Shown one piece after another: positions 41,934 through 50,809 of a stretch of 64,000 bases of DNA. Each line of letters opens with the position of its first letter. Positions within the stretch are counted from its first letter, which is position 1. Position numbers and translations under genes: made by a program. The notes below the pieces were generated by a model. That model worked only from the letters and a program-made list of their open reading frames with translations. It was not told where the DNA came from and ran no database searches. Source of the stretch: Siccirubricoccus soli (lineage in GTDB: Bacteria > Pseudomonadota > Alphaproteobacteria > Acetobacterales > Acetobacteraceae); assembly GCF_024178315.1 (NCBI RefSeq), contig NZ_JAMZIK010000015.1, forward strand, positions 1 to 64,000, written 5' to 3'.

Positions 41934-43148
41934 ATGTCGCCCGCCATGGATACCCACCATCCTTCCGCCTATCGCCTGACGACCGCGCGCCTCATCGGCA
42001 GCGGCATCCTTGCCCTTGCCGTCGCCATGGGCGTCGGCCGCTTCGCCTTCACCCCGCTGCTGCCGCTGATGCTGCGCGACGGCACCCTGGACGCCGCGAC
42101 CGGCGCCGAATGGGCAGCCACGAACTACACCGGCTACCTCCTCGGCGCCCTGACCGCGCCGTGGTTCGGCGGCGACCCGCGGCGCGGCCTGCGCCTGGCC
42201 CTGGCCGGGGTGGCCCTGACGACGCTGGCCGTCGCTGGGCTCGACGGCCCCATGGCGGCGCCGCTCGGCGCGGCACTGCGCGCGGCGGCGGGCGTCTGCA
42301 GCGCCTGGGCGCTGGTCTGCGCCAGCGCCTGGTGCCTGGCGGAGCTCGCCCGGCACCAGGCCGCCCGGCTCGGCGCCTGGGTCTATACCGGGGTCGGCCT
42401 GGGCATTGCACTGGCCGGCGGGCTGGCCTGGCTGGGCGGGCAGCAGCCTGCCCGGTGGCTGTGGCTGGAGCTGGGGCTGGCCGCCGCTTTCGGCGCGGTG
42501 CTGGTGGGGCTGGCCGCGCCGCGGGGCGCGGCGGCCCCGGTGCCGCGCCCCCTTTCCGCCCCTGCGGCCGGCCCGCGCCGCCATTCGCCGATGTTCGTGC
42601 TGAGCTACGGCATCTTCGGCTTCGGCTACATCGTGCCGGCCACCTTCCTGCCCGCCATGGCCCGGCAGCAGGTGCCGGACCCGCTCGTTTTCGGCCTCAC
42701 CTGGCCGCTCTTCGGGCTGGCGGCGGCCGTTTCGGTCGGCGCCGCGGCACGCTGGCTTCCGGCCTGGCCGCGCCGGCGCGTCTGGGCGCTGGCGCATGGC
42801 GCCATGGCGCTCGGCACGGCGATCACGCTGGTGTCGCAGAGCCTCTGGGCCCTGGCCGCCGCCGCCGTGCTGGTCGGCGGGACCTTCATGGTCGCGACCA
42901 TGGCCGGCCTGCAATTGGCGCGCGAGCAGTTTCCGGCCAACCCGACGCCGCTGCTGGCGCGGATGACCGTCGCCTTCGCGGCGGGGCAGATCGCGGGCCC
43001 GGTGCTGGTGCGCGCCATCGGCAGCGCCGGCTGGGCCGGCCTAGACGCCCTGGCCTGGGCGAATGCCCTGGCCACGCTGCTGCTGATGCTGACGGCGGCC
43101 TGGCTGTGGCGAGGGGGCGAGGTCCCTGGTCATGCCAAGGGCCGTTGA
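41934..43148 (+). CDS. YbfB/YjiJ-family MFS transporter
   Basis: 404-residue, 12-helix permease. The first helix motif GVGRFAFTPLLPLML is characteristic of the YbfB/YjiJ group. It probably exports or exchanges a small organic compound. ATG at 41934 (a second at 41946). The divergent LysR gene is the likely regulator; the gene downstream starts after 231 bp and has its own candidate promoter. Substrate unknown. Confidence 0.88.
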   Translation: MSPAMDTHHPSAYRLTTARLIGSGILALAVAMGVGRFAFTPLLPLMLRDGTLDAATGAEWAATNYTGYLLGALTAPWFGGDPRRGLRLALAGVALTTLAVAGLDGPMAAPLGAALRAAAGVCSAWALVCASAWCLAELARHQAARLGAWVYTGVGLGIALAGGLAWLGGQQPARWLWLELGLAAAFGAVLVGLAAPRGAAAPVPRPLSAPAAGPRRHSPMFVLSYGIFGFGYIVPATFLPAMARQQVPDPLVFGLTWPLFGLAAAVSVGAAARWLPAWPRRRVWALAHGAMALGTAITLVSQSLWALAAAAVLVGGTFMVATMAGLQLAREQFPANPTPLLARMTVAFAAGQIAGPVLVRAIGSAGWAGLDALAWANALATLLLMLTAAWLWRGGEVPGHAKGR

Positions 43149-43271
43149 TCGGTCGCGACCGGCTGCCCCTCGGCCGCCGGGCGGGTCACTCCGCGGCCCC
43201 GCACCGGTCGAAGGCCACCGGTAGGCGAGGACCGGCCGGCATCGCCGGGAAGGTGCGGCGCCTGGCCCGGA

Positions 43272-43301
43272 TTGTCCCTAGGATGACCTTCGGCGCATAC
43301 T
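43272..43301 (+). promoter_or_regulatory. Candidate promoter for TctC 4 and amidohydrolase
   Basis: TTGTCC (43272-43277) and CATACT (43296-43301) with an 18-bp spacer, about 75 bp before the start codon. By eye only. Confidence 0.35.
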
Positions 43302-43379
43302 CGGCGGCACAAGGAAGAACGGCACCGGCCAGCCGCGCCCCCGTGGCGCGGGCGGGCGACCCGGCGGAGGAAACGGACC

Positions 43380-44348
43380 ATGATGCAGCGTCGCCACCTG
43401 CTGGGCGCGGCTGGCCTTCTTGCGGCGCCGGCCGTGGCATGGGCGCAGGTCTGGCCCACGCGGCCGGTGACGCTGCTCGTCCCCTGGGCGGCGGGCGGCG
43501 GGGCCGACACGGTGACCCGCATCTTCGCCCAGGGGCTGGAGCGGGAGCTGGGCCAGCCGGTGAACATCGTGAACCGCACCGGCGGAAACGGCATCACCGG
43601 CCATGCCGCCATCGCCCATGCGGCGGCGGATGGCTACACCATCGGCACCGGCACATCGGAATTCGTCAATTTCCGGACCCTCGGCCTCGCCGATTTCGGA
43701 CCCGAGACTCTGGACCTGCTGTCGCGTCTGGCCACCATCCCGGCCGGCGTCACGGTGCAGGCGCAGGGGCCGTGGCGCGATTTCGCGGGCTTCGCCGCGG
43801 CGTTGCGGGAGGCCCGGCGCGGGCAGATCACCGGCTCCGGCGTCGGCACCGGCGGCTCCTGGCACCTGGCCGCCGCCGGCATGTGCCGTGCGCTCGGCCT
43901 GGAGGCCGACCGCATCCGCTGGATCCCGAGCAATGGCGGCGCCCCCGCGTTGCAGGACCTGGTCGCGGGCGGCATCGGCGTCTTCACCGGCTCGCCGATC
44001 GAGGCGCAATCCCTGGCCGCGGCCGGGCGGGTGCGGGTGCTGGCCATCATGGGGGAGGCGCGGCTCTCGACCATGCCGGAGGTGCCGACGATGCGCGAGG
44101 CGGGCCTCGCCTGGAGCTACGCCAACTGGTTCTCCCTCGTCGCACCGCGCGGCATCCCGGCGCCGGTGCGCACGGCGCTGCTGGCCGCCGCCGCCCGCGC
44201 CCATGCCCGGGCCGAGGTGCAGGAGCAGATGCGGGCCCGCGGCATCGTCCCGGTCTGGGACGGGCCGGAGGCCTTCGCCGGCTTCGTCGCGGGCTTCGGC
44301 GAGACCTCGACGGCGCTGTTGCGCGAGCTGGGCCTGGCGCGGGCGTGA
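43380..44348 (+). CDS. Tripartite tricarboxylate transporter binding protein (Bug/TctC family) 4
   Basis: 322-residue exported binding protein; signal MMQRRHLLGAAGLLAAPAVAWA, mature start WPTRPVTLLVPWAAGGGAD, then RTGGNGITGHAAIA. GGAGGAAACGG precedes the ATG. It overlaps the following amidohydrolase by 4 bp, repeating the TctC-amidohydrolase pairing seen at 31.3-33.1 kb. No membrane subunits are nearby. Confidence 0.9.
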   Translation: MMQRRHLLGAAGLLAAPAVAWAQVWPTRPVTLLVPWAAGGGADTVTRIFAQGLERELGQPVNIVNRTGGNGITGHAAIAHAAADGYTIGTGTSEFVNFRTLGLADFGPETLDLLSRLATIPAGVTVQAQGPWRDFAGFAAALREARRGQITGSGVGTGGSWHLAAAGMCRALGLEADRIRWIPSNGGAPALQDLVAGGIGVFTGSPIEAQSLAAAGRVRVLAIMGEARLSTMPEVPTMREAGLAWSYANWFSLVAPRGIPAPVRTALLAAAARAHARAEVQEQMRARGIVPVWDGPEAFAGFVAGFGETSTALLRELGLARA

Positions 44349-45307
44349 GCGGCGCGGCGGTGGCGGCCGACCTGCCGGTCATCGACGCCCATCACCATTT
44401 CTGGGATCTCGGCCGCAACCCGCATCCCTGGCTGCGCGACCTGCCGATGATCCCCTTCCGCTATGGCGACTACTCGGCGCTGCGCGGCCGCAACTTCCTG
44501 CCGGAGGATTACGACGCGGCGGCGGCAGGTGTGCCGGTGGTGGCGACCGTGACCATGGAAGGCGAATGGGACCCCGCCGACCCGCTCGGCGAGGCGCGCT
44601 GGATGACGGAACTCGCCGCCCGCACCGGCAGGCCGGCGGCGCATGTGGCGCAGGCCTGGCTGGACCGCGAGGATCTGGGTGAGGTGCTGCGGGGGCTGGC
44701 GCGACTGCCGCTGGTGAAGGGGGTGCGGCACAAGCCCCGCGCCGCCGCCAGCCCGGCGGAGGCGGAGCGCGGCGCCCCCGGCTCCATGGGCGACCGACGC
44801 TGGCGGGCGGGTTATGCCCGGCTGGCGGAGCATGGGCTGCATTTCGAGCTGCAGACACCATGGTGGCATCTGGAGGAGGCGCTGGACCTCGTCGCCGCTT
44901 ACCCCGAGACGAAGCTGGTGCTGAACCATACCGGCCTGCCGTCCGACCGCAGCCCGGTGGGCCTCGCCGGCTGGCGCGCCGCCATGCAGCGCCTGGCGGC
45001 GGCGCCACAGGTCAGCGTGAAGATCTCCGGCCTCGGCCTGCGCGGGCAGCCCTGGCGGGCGGAGGACAATGCCGGGATCATCCGCGAGACGATCGAGATC
45101 TTCGGCTGGCAGCGCTGCCTGTTCGCGTCGAATTTCCCGGTGGACGGGCTCTGCGGCGACTTCCGCACAATCTATGCCGGCTTCGCCACGGCGGTCGCCC
45201 ACCTGCCCTGGGCGCAGCTTGCGGCGCTGTTCCACGACAATGCGGTGCGGCTCTATCGCCTGGACCGCGCCTGCCTCGTGCCGGCTCAGGCTGCCGGGCC
45301 AGGATAG
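44345..45307 (+). CDS. Amidohydrolase-family hydrolase (COG3618-like, lactonase type)
   Basis: 320-residue TIM-barrel metal hydrolase. HxH motif in VIDAHHHFWDL at the N-terminus; SNFPVDGL near the C-terminus replaces the GSDWP form, as in L-fuconolactonase/L-rhamnonolactonase relatives. GTG start overlaps the TctC stop. It is distinct in sequence from the 31.3-kb amidohydrolase. The unit TctC-hydrolase suggests uptake and hydrolysis of a lactone or cyclic acid. Confidence 0.86.
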   Translation: MSGAAVAADLPVIDAHHHFWDLGRNPHPWLRDLPMIPFRYGDYSALRGRNFLPEDYDAAAAGVPVVATVTMEGEWDPADPLGEARWMTELAARTGRPAAHVAQAWLDREDLGEVLRGLARLPLVKGVRHKPRAAASPAEAERGAPGSMGDRRWRAGYARLAEHGLHFELQTPWWHLEEALDLVAAYPETKLVLNHTGLPSDRSPVGLAGWRAAMQRLAAAPQVSVKISGLGLRGQPWRAEDNAGIIRETIEIFGWQRCLFASNFPVDGLCGDFRTIYAGFATAVAHLPWAQLAALFHDNAVRLYRLDRACLVPAQAAGPG

Positions 45308-45416
45308 CGGCGCGCCTGATCGGCGTGGTCGTGACGGGCAGCGCAGGCCGCCCGGCGGCCTGCCGTCCTGGCAGCTGGCAGACGTGCGGCCACGCCCCGT
45401 CCGGAACGGTGCCGGC

Positions 45417-45523
45417 CTAGAGCGTTTTCGGTTTACAGGCGTTCACCGACAACGCTCTACGCCTTTGTTTGCAGAGCAGATTCACGCCTTCGGGCGATGC
45501 CGCCCTACGGCGATCTGCTCTAG
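45417..45523 (-). repeat. 107-bp CTAG-ended interspersed repeat, copy 3 (inverted)
   Basis: Inverted relative to copies 1 and 2, same 107-bp length and CTAG ends. Hairpin arms are TAGAGCGTTTTCGG and CCGACAACGCTCTA with one mismatch. The right-hand CTAG gives the TAG stop of the minus-strand small gene 45520-45726. The plus-strand amidohydrolase ends 109 bp to the left. Confidence 0.9.
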
Positions 45524-45726
45524 GCCCCGCGGTCCTTGCCCTTGTTCTCGCCGGGTTTTGCCCGCTGCTGCTCGCCCTGATGGCTTCTGCCGCTTGTCTC
45601 CGGCATATGCGCGCCGCCGGAGCGGCCCGCCTCGTCGCTCATCCGCCGCCCCCCGGCGGGCTGCCCGGGGCTGGTCTGGCCACGACCCATCTTGCCCTGC
45701 TGGCTCTGGCCCTTGTCCTTGCTCAT
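45520..45726 (-). CDS. Small hydrophilic, probably disordered protein
   Basis: 68-residue protein rich in Gly, Gln, Lys, Ser, Arg with no hydrophobic core, beginning MSKDKGQSQQGKMGRGQ. No family recognised; composition recalls small stress-type (KGG-like) proteins but no clear repeat was seen. An AGCGGAG site lies about six bases before the ATG. The stop codon is provided by repeat copy 3. It is separated from the HAD-like gene upstream by 76 bp and may be read with it. The call rests on start signal and composition. Confidence 0.5.
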   Translation of the reverse strand: MSKDKGQSQQGKMGRGQTSPGQPAGGRRMSDEAGRSGGAHMPETSGRSHQGEQQRAKPGENKGKDRGA

Positions 45727-45802
45727 GCGACGCTCCGCTTCCCTCTGGCTGCCGAACGGCGCGGGAGAGCGCGCGTATGCGTCCGGCGGCACCGGCGCCC
45801 GG

Positions 45803-46378
45803 TCACATTCCCCGGCGTGGCGGGAACGTCGCCTGCGCACTCGGCGAGGGTCGGGCCGCGGCAGGCCCGGCGCCGGGCGAGGCGCCGTGCTGCGGCTGAA
45901 ACGGTGAGGCGTCCGGCTCCTGACCGGTGAAACCGAGGCGGCACAGGGCGGCGATCGACCGCTCGGCCGAAAGGTGATGGATGAAGATGCCGCCCTTGCG
46001 CTCCCAGCCCTCGCGCGTGGCCAAGCGATCATCCACCAGTACATGGCCGGCGCCTGACCATTTCGGCTTCTCCCGCGTCATGCAGGTGACCACCGGCACA
46101 TGCGCGCCCAGCATGCGGGCGACCCAGCGCCGCTTCTGCCCGGGTGCCCAGGCGCCGTGCGGCAGGCCGGTGAGGATGGTGGGATGGTGGGGCTGGCAGA
46201 AGCGCCAGAGCGCCTCGGCATCTTCCATGAAGGCCAGGGTCTCGAAGAAGCGCGGAGCGCGGGCGAGAGCAGCCCACATGACCTTCAGCGGCAGTTCCTC
46301 CGGCCGCTTGCCGGTCACCTCCCGCACGCCGCGGTCGAAATCGCTCAGCACGCCGTCGAGATCGAGGAACAGCCTCAT
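45803..46378 (-). CDS. HAD-superfamily phosphatase, 5'(3')-deoxyribonucleotidase-like
   Basis: 191-residue protein with the HAD motif FLDLDGVLSDFD at the very N-terminus, ILTGLP (motif II) and VDDRLATREGW (motif IV). Residues 145-191 are a Pro/Ala-rich tail unlike the family, which may be a fusion of unrelated sequence or a shifted stop. It probably hydrolyses a phosphate from a nucleotide or similar small molecule in the cytoplasm. I chose the ATG at 46378, next to the catalytic motif; earlier in-frame starts exist but precede no conserved sequence. Confidence 0.78.
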   Translation of the reverse strand: MRLFLDLDGVLSDFDRGVREVTGKRPEELPLKVMWAALARAPRFFETLAFMEDAEALWRFCQPHHPTILTGLPHGAWAPGQKRRWVARMLGAHVPVVTCMTREKPKWSGAGHVLVDDRLATREGWERKGGIFIHHLSAERSIAALCRLGFTGQEPDASPFQPQHGASPGAGPAAARPSPSAQATFPPRRGM

Positions 46379-46613
46379 CGCCCCGCCTTCCGCCTTGGGC
46401 CCGCCGATACGGGCCGAAGTCTCCATGCGCTGCGCGTAACGCGGCACACGCCGGATTGCCGCAGCCCAGGAGCACGACCGATGGCGCCCGGCTACAGACC
46501 GGCTTTCGCCACACATCGGCCGGCAAGGCCCGGCCCTTCGCGCGGCCCGACGCGGCCGGGACATTCCGGCTACACCTCGCTCTTCGCCGCAAAATCGCCG
46601 GTAAAACTTTGCA

Positions 46614-46643
46614 TTGACCGGCCGAGCGCACGACGACTAGCGT
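46614..46643 (+). promoter_or_regulatory. Candidate promoter for the peptide-type ABC permease genes
   Basis: TTGACC (46614-46619) and TAGCGT (46638-46643) are 18 bp apart, about 100 bp upstream of the permease ATG. The whole gap 46379-46745 (367 bp) separates divergent genes and shows no other feature that I can recognise. Confidence 0.38.
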
Positions 46644-46745
46644 CCGCCCCAAGGACGATCGCGGGACATAGCATCACCGCGACCTGGGAGGACGACGCCG
46701 AATGGCGCAGGACGAGCTCGGCCCAGCCCTGTCCGGAACAGGCTG

Positions 46746-47702
46746 ATGGCCTCCTACATCCTCCGGCGGCTGCTGTTCGGCGCGCTGACCGTCCTCGGCG
46801 TGTCCATCGTCGTGTTCGTCATCATGCGCATCCTGCCCGGCGATCCGCTGATCGCCATCTTCGGCGCCGATGGCTATACGCGGCTGAGTGAGGAGCAGCG
46901 CGCCCATTTCATGTCCGAGCTCGGGCTCAGCGACCCGCTGCCGGTGCAATACCTGCGCTGGGTCATGGACATCCTGCGCGGCGATCTCGGCCATTCCTTC
47001 TTCCGTTCCGAGAGCGTGGCCGAGATGATCCTGCGGCGCGGCCCGCTGACCGCGCAGATCGCCTTTCTTTCGGTTGTGCTGTCCTGGGTGGTCGGCATCC
47101 CGGTCGCCATCATCAGCGCGCTGCGGCCCAACAGCCTGGGCGACAACATCGCCCGCTTCCTCAGCATCCTGTTCCTTGCCGTGCCGGGCTTCTGGCTGGG
47201 CATGCTGGTGGTGCTCGGCCTGCTCTTCGCCTTCGGCTATCGCGCGCCGCTGACCGGCGCCTCGCTGCTGAGCGATCCCTGGACCACCCTGCAGATGATC
47301 ATCGGCCCGGCCGTGGTGCTCGGGCTCGGCCAGGCCGCCTATATCAGCCGCATGGCACGCTCCAGCCTGCTGGAGGTGATCCGCGAGGACTATGTGCGCA
47401 CCGCCAGGGCCAAGGGGCTGAACGGCCGCGCCGTCATCAGCCTGCATGCGCTGCCGAACGCGCTGCTGCCGGTCATCACCCTGTCCGGCGTGCTGCTCGG
47501 CTTCGTGCTTGCCGGCTCCATCCCGGTGGAGCGCGCCTTCGGCACGCCGGGGCTGGGCTCCGCCATGTTCGCCGCGGTCAGCGAGCGCGACATCTTCGTC
47601 ATGCAGAACCTGGTCTTTCTCTACGCCATCGTCTTCGTCGCGCTGAACATCGTGATCGACATCCTGATCGCCTGGCTCGACCCGAGGATCCGCTTCCGAT
47701 GA
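46746..47702 (+). CDS. Peptide/nickel-type ABC permease (DppB/OppB-like)
   Basis: 318-residue inner-membrane permease with six helices. N-terminal LRRLLFGALTVLGVSIVVF and RILPGDPL are hallmark features; the EAA loop is RTARAKGLNGRAVI. It pairs with the second permease, overlapping by 4 bp. The imported substrate is a peptide or a similar small compound. Confidence 0.93.
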   Translation: MASYILRRLLFGALTVLGVSIVVFVIMRILPGDPLIAIFGADGYTRLSEEQRAHFMSELGLSDPLPVQYLRWVMDILRGDLGHSFFRSESVAEMILRRGPLTAQIAFLSVVLSWVVGIPVAIISALRPNSLGDNIARFLSILFLAVPGFWLGMLVVLGLLFAFGYRAPLTGASLLSDPWTTLQMIIGPAVVLGLGQAAYISRMARSSLLEVIREDYVRTARAKGLNGRAVISLHALPNALLPVITLSGVLLGFVLAGSIPVERAFGTPGLGSAMFAAVSERDIFVMQNLVFLYAIVFVALNIVIDILIAWLDPRIRFR

Positions 47703-48604
47703 GCGCCACCCAGCCGGCCGCCACCATCGCCGCACCGCCCGAGCCGGGGCTGCTGCGCCGCATCGGCAGCACCCTGACGCGGTTCGCCCGCCGCTCGCCG
47801 CTCTCCGCCTTCTGGGGCGTCGTCGCCGCCGCCATCGTGCTGGTTGCGGTGTTCGCCCCGCTGATCGCGCCGCAGGACCCGCTAATGGCGAATTTTCGCC
47901 AGATGGGAAAGCCGCCCGGCGAGGCCGGGCTGTTCGGCACCGACCAGGTGGGCCGCGACGTGTTCAGCCGGGTGATCCACGGCAGCCAGACTTCGCTGGC
48001 CGTGGCGGCGGCCGCCGTGCTGCTCGGCACCACCTCCGGCGCCTTGTGGGGCCTGGCCTGCGGCTTCTTCGGCGGGCGCTTCGACAATTACAGCCAGCGC
48101 GCCATGGAGTTCATGCAGTCCTTCCCGGACCTGATCCTGGCGATGGCCATCGCGATGGCGCTCGGTGCCGGCACTGGCACGGTGATCGTCGCCATTGCCA
48201 TCACCCGCATCCCGTTCGGCGGGCGCGTCATCCGCTCGGTGGTGCTGTCGGTGAAGGAGATGCCCTTCGTCGAGGCGGCGCGCGGCCTGGGCGCCTCGAA
48301 CCGCCGGCTAATGTTCCGGCACATCCTGCCGCAATGCGTGGCGCCCTATCTGATCCTGGCGACCGCGCATCTCGGCGTTGCCATCATCATCGAGGCCTCG
48401 CTCGGCTTCCTCGGCGTCGGCATCCCGCCGCCGACGCCGACCTGGGGCAACATGTTGGCCGACAGCCTGAATGCCGGGCTGGTGCCACCATGGTGGCTGG
48501 TGCTGTTCCCCGGGCTGGCGATCACCCTGACGGTGCTCGCCTTCAACCTGCTAGGCGATGGCATCCGCGACCTGCTGGATCCGAGGCTGCGCGGCTCCGT
48601 CTAA
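47699..48604 (+). CDS. Peptide/nickel-type ABC permease (DppC/OppC-like)
   Basis: 301-residue permease with the EAA loop [20 protein letters not shown] and an N-terminal helix followed by the DppC-type region [16 protein letters not shown]. Overlaps the upstream permease by 4 bp. Its stop overlaps the 3' end of the convergent ATPase gene by 4 bp, so the transporter genes are split between strands. Confidence 0.93.
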   Translation: MSATQPAATIAAPPEPGLLRRIGSTLTRFARRSPLSAFWGVVAAAIVLVAVFAPLIAPQDPLMANFRQMGKPPGEAGLFGTDQVGRDVFSRVIHGSQTSLAVAAAAVLLGTTSGALWGLACGFFGGRFDNYSQRAMEFMQSFPDLILAMAIAMALGAGTGTVIVAIAITRIPFGGRVIRSVVLSVKEMPFVEAARGLGASNRRLMFRHILPQCVAPYLILATAHLGVAIIIEASLGFLGVGIPPPTPTWGNMLADSLNAGLVPPWWLVLFPGLAITLTVLAFNLLGDGIRDLLDPRLRGSV

Positions 48605-49611
48605 TGCGGCCGCGCCAGCGGTAGGGCCGGCCCGGCATCGTGGAGATGGCAGGCGACCAGATGGCCGTCGCGCACCGCCCGCAGCGCCGGCTCCTCAAGG
48701 CGGCAGCGCGCATGCGCATAGGGGCAGCGGGTGTGGAAATGGCAGCCGCTCGGCCGGTTCACCGGGCTGGGCACGTCGCCAGAGAGGACCACCCGCTTGC
48801 GGCCGCGTGCCGAAACCCTGGCGATCGGCACGGCCGATAGCAGCGCCTCGGTGTAGGGATGAAGCGGCGTCTCGAACAGGCTGGTGCGGTCGGTCAGCTC
48901 GACGATGCGGCCGAGATACATCACCGCCACGCGGTGGCTGATATGCTCGATCACCGCCAGGTCATGCGCGACGAACAGGTAGGAAAGGCCGAGCTCCTCC
49001 TGCAGATCGGTCAGCAGGTTGATGATCTGCGCCTGGATCGAGACGTCGAGCGCCGAGACCGGCTCGTCGCAGACGATCAGCGCCGGGCTCAGCGCCAGGG
49101 CCCGGGCGATGCCGATGCGCTGGCGCTGGCCGCCGGAGAATTCATGCGGATAGGCATGGCGCTGTTCCGGACGTAGACCGACGCGCTCGAAGAGCTGGAC
49201 CACCCGCTCCTGCCGTTCCACACGGCTGCCCATGCGGTGGATCACCAGCGGTTCCTCGACGATCTCGCCGGCGGTCATGCGCGGGTTGAGCGAGGCGTAC
49301 GGGTCCTGCTGGATCATCTGCATACTGCGGCGATAGGGCAGCATGGCAGGCTCATTGAGCCGGGTGATGTCGTGCCCGCGGAAGCGGATCTCGCCCTCGC
49401 TCGGCTGCACCAGCCGCAGCAATGCGCGTCCTGCGGTGGATTTGCCGCAGCCGCTCTCGCCCACCAGGCCCAGCGTCTCGCCCGGGGCGACCGCGAAGGA
49501 GATGCCATCCACCGCATGCACCTGGCCGCTGCCGGTGCCGAACAAGCCGCGCCGGACGGGAAAGTGCTTCCGCAGGTCGCGCACCTCGACCAGCGGCGCC
49601 GTCGCACTCAT
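48601..49611 (-). CDS. Peptide-type ABC ATPase (OppF/DppF-like)
   Basis: 336-residue ATPase with Walker [11 protein letters not shown]-loop [10 protein letters not shown], signature [16 protein letters not shown], Walker B LIVCDEP with [10 protein letters not shown], and H-loop [10 protein letters not shown]. The Opp-type C-terminal oligopeptide domain is present with [11 protein letters not shown]. Start overlaps the stop of the OppD-like gene by 4 bp. Drives import with the permeases and OppD partner. Confidence 0.93.
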   Translation of the reverse strand: MSATAPLVEVRDLRKHFPVRRGLFGTGSGQVHAVDGISFAVAPGETLGLVGESGCGKSTAGRALLRLVQPSEGEIRFRGHDITRLNEPAMLPYRRSMQMIQQDPYASLNPRMTAGEIVEEPLVIHRMGSRVERQERVVQLFERVGLRPEQRHAYPHEFSGGQRQRIGIARALALSPALIVCDEPVSALDVSIQAQIINLLTDLQEELGLSYLFVAHDLAVIEHISHRVAVMYLGRIVELTDRTSLFETPLHPYTEALLSAVPIARVSARGRKRVVLSGDVPSPVNRPSGCHFHTRCPYAHARCRLEEPALRAVRDGHLVACHLHDAGPALPLARPH

Positions 49612-50672
49612 GCCACGACTCCCTCAAGCACCCGCTCCGCGTGCCAGCAGGCGGCCCAGTGATCGGGGCGATGCTCGAGGAGCGGTGGCGCCGCCTCGCG
49701 GCACGCGGCTGTGGCGAGGCCGCAGCGCGGCGCAAAGCTGCAGCCGGGCGGCAGCCGTGCGAGGGAGGGCACCATGCCCTTGATCTCGGTCAGCCGTGGC
49801 CGGCGGCCCGGGCTGCGCGCCGCGCCCTCGATATCCGGGATGGAGCCGAGCAGGCCGCGCGTATAGGGATGCGCCGGCCGGTCGAACAGGTCGGCGACAT
49901 TGGCTTCCTCGACCTTGCGGCCGGCATACATCACCACCACGCGGTCGGCGGTTTCCGCGACCACGCCCATGTCATGGGTGATGAGCACGACGGCGGTGCC
50001 CAGCGTCTCCCGCTGCTCGCGGATGAGGTCGAGGATCTGCGCCTGGATGGTCACGTCGCGCGCCGTGGTCGGCTCGTCGGCGATCAGCACCTTCGGGTGG
50101 CAGGACAGCGCCGTGGCGATCAGCACCCGCTGTCGCATGCCGCCGGAGAGCTGGTGCGGATAGCAGGCGGCGCGGCTGGCTGCGTCGGGGATGGCGACGC
50201 GCTGCAGCATCGCCACGGCGCGGTCCATCGCCTCCCGCCGCGAGAGGCCCTGGTGCAGCGCGATCGCCTCGCCGACCTGACGGCCGATGGTGTAGAGCGG
50301 GTTGAGCGAGGTCATCGGCTCCTGGAAGACCATGGAGATCTCGTTGCCGCGAATGCGCTCCATCTCCACCTCGCTCATCGCCAGCAGGTCGCTTCCCTCG
50401 AAGCGGATCTGCCCGCCGGCAATGCGCCCGGGCGGGCTGGGAATGAGCCGCAGCACGGAGAGGGCGGTGACGCTCTTGCCGCAACCGGATTCGCCGACGA
50501 CGCAGAGCGTCTCACCACGCCGGACATTGCAGGAGACGCCATCCACCGCCCGGATGATTCCGGCAGGCGTACGGAATTCGGTCTGCAGCCGGTCGATCTC
50601 GAGCACGATCTCGGAGGACGCCGGCACGATCCCGCCATCGCTCGCGACATCGCGCGGCACGATTCGATTCAC
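49608..50672 (-). CDS. Peptide-type ABC ATPase (OppD/DppD-like), altered D-loop
   Basis: 354-residue ATPase: Walker [10 protein letters not shown], signature [15 protein letters not shown], Walker B LIADEP, and C-terminal domain [12 protein letters not shown]. The D-loop reads TARDVTIQ where the family normally has TALDVTIQ, an unusual Leu-to-Arg change at a dimer-interface position. It is divergent from the binding-protein gene at 50810 and co-transcribed with the OppF-like gene. Confidence 0.92.
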   Translation of the reverse strand: MNRIVPRDVASDGGIVPASSEIVLEIDRLQTEFRTPAGIIRAVDGVSCNVRRGETLCVVGESGCGKSVTALSVLRLIPSPPGRIAGGQIRFEGSDLLAMSEVEMERIRGNEISMVFQEPMTSLNPLYTIGRQVGEAIALHQGLSRREAMDRAVAMLQRVAIPDAASRAACYPHQLSGGMRQRVLIATALSCHPKVLIADEPTTARDVTIQAQILDLIREQRETLGTAVVLITHDMGVVAETADRVVVMYAGRKVEEANVADLFDRPAHPYTRGLLGSIPDIEGAARSPGRRPRLTEIKGMVPSLARLPPGCSFAPRCGLATAACREAAPPLLEHRPDHWAACWHAERVLEGVVA

Positions 50673-50809
50673 AGCGTGACTCCTCCCGGGGCCGGCGTAT
50701 AGCCTGTTGCCGCGACGGTATCATTGTCGCTTGCCCGATCTCAACGGCGATCGGCAGGCCGTCGTCGGCAGATGCACATAACGCGCACGCCGGCTGCAGG
50801 GAGGACAGA

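Noticed and set aside
41696-44344. Open frame extending the 44.3-kb amidohydrolase far upstream
   Set aside because: It crosses the MFS and TctC genes in another frame; the GTG coupled to the TctC stop is the natural start.
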